NCBI GenBank assembly: GCA_030831165.1
Contig: JAURLP010000021.1
Span: 1 to 64,000, forward strand
Direction: 5' to 3'
DNA length: 64,000 nt
From: Gammaproteobacteria bacterium
GTDB taxonomy: Bacteria; Pseudomonadota; Gammaproteobacteria; Pseudomonadales; Pseudohongiellaceae
Shown here: positions 57,935 through 64,000 of the stretch, piece after piece
Layout: each line of letters begins with the position of its first letter
Position numbering within the stretch: position 1 is the stretch's first letter
Notes under the pieces: generated by a model
Seen by the model: the letters and a program-made list of their open reading frames with translations, nothing else
What the model was told of the DNA's origin: nothing
Databases searched by the model: none
Translations under genes and position numbers: made by a program

Positions 57935-58019
57935 ATTTTTCCTACACAACTAATTGATTTGCCTAAACTATACCCGAAACTTTTCACTAAAGGCAGCAAG
58001 GCGGAATCGCTATAGCTAA

Positions 58020-58038
58020 TTGCCATAATCTTGCCATA
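58020..58038. promoter_or_regulatory. Direct repeat TTGCCATA, candidate PdsR box
   Basis: TTGCCATA occurs at 58020-58027 and again at 58031-58038, an 11-base period. OmpR-family regulators typically bind tandem half-sites spaced 10-11 bases apart on one face of the helix. The position, about midway between divergent pdsR and pdsO, suits control of both. Binding is inferred. Confidence 0.45.
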
Positions 58039-58145
58039 TTTGATCAGTGGACTGCCCCTTTTATTCCCGCAAAAAGGACTAGACTCAGCTTTAAATACAC
58101 AGCCAGGACAAACAGTGCATCAACACATTTAATAGGAGAAAAACA

Positions 58146-58934
58146 ATGACGCATAAAAACATACTGTTACCTTTAATTCTGGCTTCCCTGGTGTTTACAG
58201 CAGTTAACACCGCTATAGCCAGCCCAGCAGAAGAAATCGCTGCACTTGAAAAAACGGGAACTCGCCATGAAGCCCTTGGCTTTTTTGGCGGCGCAATTTT
58301 GGGAGGCTTGGTTGCAGGTCCTCCTGGTGCTATTGGTGCCGCCATGCTTGGCCTGATTTCAACCAGCACTAAAAGCACTCAAGCTGAAAAACAAATATTG
58401 GCGAACCACCTAGACCAAACTCAAGAGGAATTAATAGCATTACAAAGCCAGCAAAGAGATTTGGAAAGTCGTTATCAAATTGCCATGCAAGAAATTGAAA
58501 ATTTCAGGCTGCAACGTGTCAGTCTGACTGATCAAAATTTAAACATGGATGACACGATGGCCTGCTGCACTGATACAGCTCTATCCATGCACTTCAGGAC
58601 TAACTCAACCAGTATTGAACAACACTATATACAAGAGCTTGGAGAATTAGCGCAAATAGCCAATGGTCATGAAAACATCATTGTTATGGTTAATGGATAT
58701 GCAGATGAACGCGGAACCAGCGCAGATAACCAGAGACTTTCAGAAGGAAGAGTTGATTCGGTTGTAAGAGCCCTTAAGGCACTGGGGATAAGCCCTGACA
58801 ATATTCAGTCGAATGCTTTTGGCGAGTCCAGAACTATAGGTAGAAGCGACAATCCTGAGTCATTATTTTACGACCGACGCGTGAACGTTATGCTTCGATC
58901 CAAGAATAACGAACTATTTACCTTAAGTGAATAA
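58146..58934 (+). CDS. pdsO: PdsO-type OmpA-family protein
   Basis: A 262-residue exported protein. A signal peptide ends at AIASP (about residue 26). A glycine-zipper-like hydrophobic stretch (GGAILGGLVAGPPGAIGAAMLG) and a coiled coil (about 80-120) follow, then a C-terminal OmpA peptidoglycan-binding domain (LSMHFRTNS, VNGYADERGTSADNQRLSEGR, FYDRRVNVML). The arrangement matches PdsO (TIGR03789) of the proteobacterial dedicated sortase system, and it stands opposite pdsRS as usual. The sortase and its LPXTG-type substrate, expected beside it, are not in the window; a GST-like gene follows instead. Confidence 0.82.
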   Translation: MTHKNILLPLILASLVFTAVNTAIASPAEEIAALEKTGTRHEALGFFGGAILGGLVAGPPGAIGAAMLGLISTSTKSTQAEKQILANHLDQTQEELIALQSQQRDLESRYQIAMQEIENFRLQRVSLTDQNLNMDDTMACCTDTALSMHFRTNSTSIEQHYIQELGELAQIANGHENIIVMVNGYADERGTSADNQRLSEGRVDSVVRALKALGISPDNIQSNAFGESRTIGRSDNPESLFYDRRVNVMLRSKNNELFTLSE

Positions 58935-58962
58935 CCAGCAATCTATTCAAGGGGAACTGCTA

Positions 58963-59634
58963 ATGAATACTAATAAACCCAGACTGATAAGTGGTGATCG
59001 TAATTATTCTTCCAGTTCTCTACGCGTTTGGCTTTTGCTAAATGAGTTTGAAATCCCTTTTGATGAAACGATTATTAAGCTTTTTCAAAGTGATTCTGTC
59101 GAAAAGATTGCGATGTTTTCACCTAGCCTGCAGTTGCCAGTACTCATTCACGATTCTATTAAGGTCTGGGATTCACTGGCTATTTGCGAATATATAAATG
59201 AAACCTTTTTAGAAGGACTGGCCTGGCCACAGCATGCCAAAAAGAGAGCGGCTGCGAGATCTATCGCGAATGAAATCCACGCCGATTTCCAGCACTTTAA
59301 AAAAGACTGGCCTATGAATTGCCAATTAAAAGCCAAAGTAAACGTTTCTGCAGTGATTGAAAAAGAAATAGCTCGATTAGATGCAATCATATATTGCTGT
59401 CGAAACAACTTTGGTGATGGTGGCGCTTATCTCTTTGGCCAATTTTCAATTGTTGATTGCCTATTAGCACCTATGGCCATTGCCTTAAATGCATATGGCG
59501 CAATTTTGTGTCAACAAAGCAAAGCCTATATTCAGACTCTGTTAAGCAACCCAAACCTAGAATGGTGGTTAGAACAAGCTGAATCAGAAATCACAAAAGA
59601 ATTGAAAGTTATTGACTGGGAACAAACAGCTTAA
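58963..59634 (+). CDS. Glutathione S-transferase-like protein
   Basis: A 223-residue cytoplasmic protein with an N-terminal thioredoxin-fold domain (LRVWLLLNEFEIPFDETII, then LQLPVLIHDSIKVWDSLAICEYI with the glutathione-binding turn) and a C-terminal helical domain (from about 95, FSIVDCLLAPMAIAL). It belongs to the GST family as found beside many proteobacterial genes. Its substrate is unknown. A longer frame starts at a GTG overlapping the pdsO stop, but the ATG at 58963 has a strong AAGGGGA site. A terminator follows, so it probably ends the pdsO transcript. Confidence 0.85.
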   Translation: MNTNKPRLISGDRNYSSSSLRVWLLLNEFEIPFDETIIKLFQSDSVEKIAMFSPSLQLPVLIHDSIKVWDSLAICEYINETFLEGLAWPQHAKKRAAARSIANEIHADFQHFKKDWPMNCQLKAKVNVSAVIEKEIARLDAIIYCCRNNFGDGGAYLFGQFSIVDCLLAPMAIALNAYGAILCQQSKAYIQTLLSNPNLEWWLEQAESEITKELKVIDWEQTA

Positions 59635-59660
59635 CGCTTTAAACCCTGAGAGCAATGCTT

Positions 59661-59687
59661 AGCCGGACTAAAAATCCGGCTTTTTTT
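59661..59687 (+). terminator. Rho-independent terminator after the GST-like gene
   Basis: AGCCGGA and TCCGGCT form a perfect 7-bp stem around a seven-base loop, followed by six T residues. It ends transcription of the pdsO-GST unit and lies in front of the convergent ABC permease gene. Confidence 0.88.
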
Positions 59688-59706
59688 GTATTTTAAAAAG
59701 CGATTT

Positions 59707-60975
59707 TTAGCTGTATCTCATCCACTTGTAGATTTCTTTCCATGAGGGACGCTTACCTGTCATAAGAATTGTAAAGCGATATATTTTGCCACATAAAACA
59801 ACTACAAAATAAAGAGTAATAAGATTGATTAAAGCCGCCATAGCAAATTGCCAAAGAGGCACGTCTATGAGAACCATACGAGCTGGCATGACTAATATGG
59901 AAAAAAACGGTAACAAGGAACCCGCGACACCTAATATACTCGTTGGGTTATTCACAACAGAAAATGCCAGAAAAAATGGCACAATAATTAAAAGCATGAC
60001 CGGAAACATACTTGATTGTGCATCCTGCGGATTATCAAACATGGCGCCGAAAGCAGAAAATATACTTAGAAATGTCAGCACCCCAATAAGATAATTCAGC
60101 AAAAAGTAAAGCAACATAAAAAAACCAAGCTGGATATCTAAATCACTAAAAGCTAACAATAAAGGCACTGAGCCGGATGCCACTAGCACTACCGGAATCA
60201 ACCAAATAAACATTTGAGTAAACCCGGCTATGGCGCTACCAACTATTTTTCCAGCCATAAGTTCTGAGGGAGTGACCGAGGATAAAAAAACTTCCACTAT
60301 ACGACTTACTTTTTCTTCATTAACTGCCGCCATGGCAGGTGCAGCAACCATAAGCAGACTGATATAGAGCAGTATGTTAAAAAATATGGCTACAGCCTGT
60401 TGTCCGCTCGCATCCCCCTCAGCAGTACCCGTATCAGTAATCCTCAAACTTTGAATTGAAACATTCATTCTGACAAATTCGATAATCTCATCATCTATAT
60501 TCCTGCTGTCAATATAGGCATTGATTACGACATTATTGACAAGGGTTCTGATACGATTAAGTAAAATCTGGTTACCAGCGTTATTTGAGTAAAAAAGGAC
60601 TTGTTTGTCTTCTAAAGCTGTTGCTGGCACAAACAAAACACCATTAATATTTCCTTCTAATATAGCCTCCCTGTTTTCTTCAATGAAAACCTCAAGCTCA
60701 TCTTTGCTCGAACGTTGGTATGTAAGCTGTAAATCGGCAGGATTATTGTTTTCCATTTCATTCAACTGGTTTCGCAAAAGGTCAAGAGTGCTTTGTTCTT
60801 CTGCGAATATCCTGAGCGAATCTCCACCACCTTCAAAGCTCATGAATAAAAACTGCAAGCCAAAAACAATCAGCATAAAAACAGGAAGAGACAAGGTCGC
60901 AAATATAAAGCGCTTGCTGAATATTTGCTGTATTACCTCTCGTTTAATAATTGCTTTGGTACGATAATTAATCAT
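59707..60975 (-). CDS. ABC-2 type transporter permease (NatB-like)
   Basis: A 422-residue inner-membrane permease. It has an N-terminal membrane segment (about 25-45), a large extracytoplasmic part of about 130 residues and five or six membrane segments in the C-terminal half. The motif VNEEKVSRIVEVFLSSVTPSELMAGKIVGSA marks the ABC-2/NatB export family. The ATG at 60975 overlaps the stop of the ATPase gene, so the two are coupled. Sodium or another exported compound may be the substrate; the sequence alone does not tell. Confidence 0.85.
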   Translation of the reverse strand: MINYRTKAIIKREVIQQIFSKRFIFATLSLPVFMLIVFGLQFLFMSFEGGGDSLRIFAEEQSTLDLLRNQLNEMENNNPADLQLTYQRSSKDELEVFIEENREAILEGNINGVLFVPATALEDKQVLFYSNNAGNQILLNRIRTLVNNVVINAYIDSRNIDDEIIEFVRMNVSIQSLRITDTGTAEGDASGQQAVAIFFNILLYISLLMVAAPAMAAVNEEKVSRIVEVFLSSVTPSELMAGKIVGSAIAGFTQMFIWLIPVVLVASGSVPLLLAFSDLDIQLGFFMLLYFLLNYLIGVLTFLSIFSAFGAMFDNPQDAQSSMFPVMLLIIVPFFLAFSVVNNPTSILGVAGSLLPFFSILVMPARMVLIDVPLWQFAMAALINLITLYFVVVLCGKIYRFTILMTGKRPSWKEIYKWMRYS

Positions 60976-61870
60976 CGCCACCTGCTACTTTCAGGAATAT
61001 TTCCTGCAGCGAAATTTCATTAGCATCAAATTTCTTAATGACAATCTGGCGCTCAATTAAAAGTCTAAGGACTTTTTGAATATCCTCAGCTTTATAAAGA
61101 GTGATGCCAGTAGCATTTCCATAATCGTTAACCGTTTCTACCATCGGGCTGGATGATAAAAAACTGATATCACCTTCATAAACCAGACTTATATTGCGTC
61201 CTGAAAACTGCTTTTTTATATCTTGCAAAGGACCATTAAGAATTAGCTCACCTTTATGAATTAATGCTATCTGGTCACACATCCTGTCAGCAAAGTCCAT
61301 CAAGTGAGTTGAGAAAATAATCATCTTCCCTTGCTGTTTTAAATCTATAATAATTTCTTTGAGTATATCGGTGTTAACCGGATCAAGTCCGCTAAAGGGC
61401 TCATCCAGTATTATGAACTCAGGGTCTGACAGAATGGCACTTATAAACTGAACTTTTTGTTGATTGCCTTTGGACAAGTCTTCAATTTTTGCGTCCTGCC
61501 GATCAAGTAGCTGAAACTTATCCAGATAATCCAGGGCCTTGTTTTTAACTGCTGATGGCTTGATACCTTTTATTTCCATAAAAAAATTCAGCACTTCCAT
61601 TACTTTCATTTTTTTATAAAGACCGCGCTCTTCAGGCAGGTAGGAAATTCGACGTCTGAAATCATTTTCGACAGCTTTACCGTCAACTAATATCTCACCA
61701 CTATCCGGACCAATGATATCCATCATCATTCTTATAGTAGTAGTCTTCCCCGCTCCGTTCCTGCCGATCAAACCAAAAATGGCACCTTCAGGGATTTTAA
61801 AAGACACGTCTTTTACGGCGTGCAACTGGCCAAAAGTCTTGTTTAGTTTGCGTACTTCTAGTTCACTCAT
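60968..61870 (-). CDS. ABC transporter ATP-binding protein (NatA-like)
   Basis: Cytoplasmic ATPase of 300 residues that drives the adjacent permease. Walker A is GLIGRNGAGKTTTIRMM (about 33-49), the signature is LSKGNQQKVQFISAIL, Walker B is FIILDEPFSGLDPV and the H-loop is STHLMDFAD. A C-terminal extension typical of drug/NatA-type exporters (DUF4162-like) is present. It stands four bases from the Yip1-like gene and overlaps the permease gene. Confidence 0.93.
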   Translation of the reverse strand: MSELEVRKLNKTFGQLHAVKDVSFKIPEGAIFGLIGRNGAGKTTTIRMMMDIIGPDSGEILVDGKAVENDFRRRISYLPEERGLYKKMKVMEVLNFFMEIKGIKPSAVKNKALDYLDKFQLLDRQDAKIEDLSKGNQQKVQFISAILSDPEFIILDEPFSGLDPVNTDILKEIIIDLKQQGKMIIFSTHLMDFADRMCDQIALIHKGELILNGPLQDIKKQFSGRNISLVYEGDISFLSSSPMVETVNDYGNATGITLYKAEDIQKVLRLLIERQIVIKKFDANEISLQEIFLKVAGGDD

Positions 61871-61873
61871 ATT

Positions 61874-62557
61874 TTAAAACACTATGATTATTGCCCAAAT
61901 CCCAAAAACAAGAACATAAGGAGTAAGCACAATAATTGAGGCTTTTGTTGTGCTGCAGGAAGTAAAACTCTGGTAACCCAGAATAGCCAGGACCAGAGCC
62001 CAAATAGCCATTAAATCTATGGCCCTTAACCAACTTGAAAAAACGCCTTCTCTATTTGCTGTCAAGTAATCCAGGTTTAGTGGATTGAGCGCAGTTATAT
62101 CTATCATTCCGCCAGAGCTAAGAATGACCAACCAGGCGGCTAATGCTGTAAAAATGCCTGGCACACTGCACCAGGCCACTAATGAATACCAACTTTTGTA
62201 GCTAATGGTCTTATCGGTTAATTTGGAAACCAAAAGGAAATAGGCGGCTTTAATTGCCATAATAAGCAACAAACCGATAAATACCCCCACCACAGAAGAA
62301 ACTATTAACAGGCTCTTGTTATCTACCTGAACTTGCAGAGTGGCACGTAAGTCTCTTTCTGCAATACCAGGTTGAAGACTCTGTTCTACCAACTGGTTCA
62401 GTAAATACTCTGAATCCACAAGACTGAAAAAACCTAACTGCACTGATGCTGTCATTAAAAAAACCAGCAACCAGGGTAAGAACCAGGCAGGTTTCTCTTT
62501 TAAGCGGCCAAACACTTGATTAGGAGCGATAAGAATATCGATGAGATTATTAAGCAT
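61874..62557 (-). CDS. Yip1-family membrane protein
   Basis: A 227-residue protein with five hydrophobic segments and an N-terminal LIDILIAPNQVFGRLKEKPAWFLPWLLVFL stretch, the pattern of bacterial YIP1-domain proteins. Its function is unknown. It lies four bases upstream of the ABC ATPase gene, so it is probably part of the exporter operon, perhaps as an accessory membrane component. Confidence 0.82.
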   Translation of the reverse strand: MLNNLIDILIAPNQVFGRLKEKPAWFLPWLLVFLMTASVQLGFFSLVDSEYLLNQLVEQSLQPGIAERDLRATLQVQVDNKSLLIVSSVVGVFIGLLLIMAIKAAYFLLVSKLTDKTISYKSWYSLVAWCSVPGIFTALAAWLVILSSGGMIDITALNPLNLDYLTANREGVFSSWLRAIDLMAIWALVLAILGYQSFTSCSTTKASIIVLTPYVLVFGIWAIIIVF

Positions 62558-62654
62558 ACCCTAATACTTTTGGTTAAGCCTTTGCCGACAAGATAGATCA
62601 GGGCCTATCCTGCTCATCAAACAAAGGCATCCCTGCCTTGGCAAGATAGTTAAA

Positions 62655-64000
62655 TCAGGCTTCTTGTCTGATGGCGGCTAAAGCCAGCCTTGCATCCTTG
62701 TTAGGATCATTCTCGGCCCGAACTTCATCCCCAAACATCATGGTTGGATAATTTTCAGTCGTGAAAGGTGCCCAGGTTGGCATATCAGCGTGGTTAGGAT
62801 CTCCAGTTCTGGCAAAAGCGGCCCAGGCAGCACTCATCACATGAGCCAGCTCATAACGAGAGCTGTCGGCTCCTGTCATGGAAGCGGCAACATCGACATT
62901 ATTGAAAACGAAAGGAATTTCCAGCGTGTGATAGGACCCCATACGATTGTCATGCACAGGCGAATGCCAGTCAAAAAGATATAAATAAGACGGCGCTGAA
63001 CCCTGCTCATATTTCATTCTATTTAAGTACTGGGCACTCCAACGTCGAGTGTTATCGGATTCAGCAGTCAACCACAACATCCTGTTTCTTCTGCCAGGGA
63101 ATTTACCCTGATAAAGCGAAATCAGCTCTCTGGCCTGCTGTTCATTGCCATTACTAATGCGATTTTTGAATAAATTCAGCATATCGCCATCTGACAACTC
63201 ATAAGGAGGCGGTCCTATCCAGCCATTTTCTGTTTCGACAGACCCTGCCATGAAAGGCACATCTGCAGTATACGCTGGTGCCGAAGGATCCCATGGGTGG
63301 CGCGGAATAAAATTACCGTCTATTACTGGCCCCATTGGGAAGCTGTTAAGGTCCGGATCACCATATAAGGCATCCTCAATCTGCTGGGGTGACAGTGCTT
63401 GCAAACGATCCAGCTGATTAGCATTAATACCCAGTTTGTTTAAGTATCTGCTAACACCCTCATTGGCATCATCAGCCGTCATGCCTCTTATTGTGGAGCC
63501 ACTTTGAGCGATAGCACGATGGAATAAAGTTGATGCAGTTGGCACTCCCATCAGTGAAGAAGTTTTACCCCCGCCTCCTGATTGGCCAAAAATAGTGACC
63601 CGATCAGGATCGCCGCCAAATTCTGCTATATTGTCATGCACCCATTGCAGGGCCGCCACCAGATCTTGAGTACCCAAATTCGTGGATTCTGCCCATTTTT
63701 CTCCGCCAATATCCGCCAAATGCATATATCCGAAGATATTCAAACGATGACTGACCGACACAACCACAACATCTTCTTTTTTAGCCAGTAAGGTGCCGTC
63801 ATACATCAAGTAATTACCCGAACCGTAACGATGACCACCACCATGCATCCAGACCATAACCGGACGAGAGCGGTTGTCAGCTGCAGGGGTGAAAACATTC
63901 AAATTAAGACAATCTTCACCTTCTTGTTCCTGTCGATTCATTGCCAGCACAACTGGAGAAGGTTCAAATGCATTCGGCCCCTGATAGCAACGATTCCCAA
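62655..64000 (-). CDS. Carboxylesterase type B family protein, cut at the right edge
   Basis: An alpha/beta-hydrolase of the COesterase family, open through the right edge of the window, so its N-terminus and any signal peptide are missing. The visible part includes the EGEDCLNLNVFTP signature, the oxyanion-hole MVWMHGGGHRYGSG, the nucleophile elbow GQSGGGGKTSSLMG (family usual GESAGG, so Glu to Gln and Ala to Gly) and SYHTLEIPFVFNN with the probable catalytic histidine. The frame continues upstream of the internal GTG at 63950 with CYQGPNAFEPSPVVLAM, typical of the family. The substrate is unknown. Confidence 0.9.
   Translation of the reverse strand, partial: GNRCYQGPNAFEPSPVVLAMNRQEQEGEDCLNLNVFTPAADNRSRPVMVWMHGGGHRYGSGNYLMYDGTLLAKKEDVVVVSVSHRLNIFGYMHLADIGGEKWAESTNLGTQDLVAALQWVHDNIAEFGGDPDRVTIFGQSGGGGKTSSLMGVPTASTLFHRAIAQSGSTIRGMTADDANEGVSRYLNKLGINANQLDRLQALSPQQIEDALYGDPDLNSFPMGPVIDGNFIPRHPWDPSAPAYTADVPFMAGSVETENGWIGPPPYELSDGDMLNLFKNRISNGNEQQARELISLYQGKFPGRRNRMLWLTAESDNTRRWSAQYLNRMKYEQGSAPSYLYLFDWHSPVHDNRMGSYHTLEIPFVFNNVDVAASMTGADSSRYELAHVMSAAWAAFARTGDPNHADMPTWAPFTTENYPTMMFGDEVRAENDPNKDARLALAAIRQEA

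Overview
The window is a 64 kb chromosomal segment from a Gram-negative gammaproteobacterium. Evidence for this includes a complete lipid A and outer-membrane block (lpxD-fabZ-lpxA-lpxB, skp, bamA, rseP), the gene order recX-recA-mutS-fdxA-rpoS-nlpD-pcm-truD-ispF-ispD-ftsB-eno-kdsA-pyrG known from Pseudomonas and relatives, and a Pseudomonas-type DapD of 343 residues. A PdsS/PdsR/PdsO-type gene set, which is known mostly from marine proteobacteria, and several families of exported proteins that I associate with marine oligotrophic groups point to a marine lineage, perhaps near OM182/Pseudohongiella or SAR92. That last placement is an impression, not something shown by the sequence. I see no rRNA, tRNA, CRISPR array, transposase or prophage.

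Layout. Positions 1-5403 (minus strand) hold the start of a polysaccharide export locus: rfaH, then an ops-type RfaH recruitment element, an EPS-associated MarR-like regulator, a large SLBB-domain outer-membrane exporter and a Wzz-type chain-length protein. Positions 5631-10432 hold recX and recA (minus) diverging from mutS and fdxA (plus). From 41845 down to 10441 runs one uninterrupted minus-strand series of 29 housekeeping genes, from rpsB-tsf-pyrH-frr through isoprenoid, undecaprenyl, phospholipid, lipid A and outer-membrane biogenesis, DNA polymerase, acetyl-CoA carboxylase and CTP synthase to popT-nlpD-rpoS. Positions 42137-48192 (plus) hold map-glnD-(yffB-like)-dapD-dapE, with rsmJ convergent.

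From about 48.97 kb the content becomes accessory. The first gene is an unusual GntR-type DNA-binding domain fused to a complete PurM-like (AIR synthase) protein of the Bacteroidetes type, preceded by a perfect 26-bp palindrome. Five exported proteins on the plus strand follow: an MBL-fold enzyme with two inserted EF-hand loops, a DUF4159 protein, a two-part protein of unknown function, a DUF6152 protein and a secreted methyltransferase-like protein. Next is a PdsS-PdsR two-component system divergent from PdsO, without the sortase and sortase substrate that normally accompany it. The window ends with a GST-like gene, an ABC-2 exporter with a Yip1-family protein, and a carboxylesterase cut by the right edge.

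The observations most worth follow-up are the GntR-PurM fusion with its palindromic candidate operator, the apparently sortase-less Pds set with a direct repeat spaced like an OmpR-family site, the compact rfaH/ops arrangement (including an ops-like sequence inside the last codons of rfaH), and the histone-like Ala/Lys/Pro tail of ribosomal protein S2.
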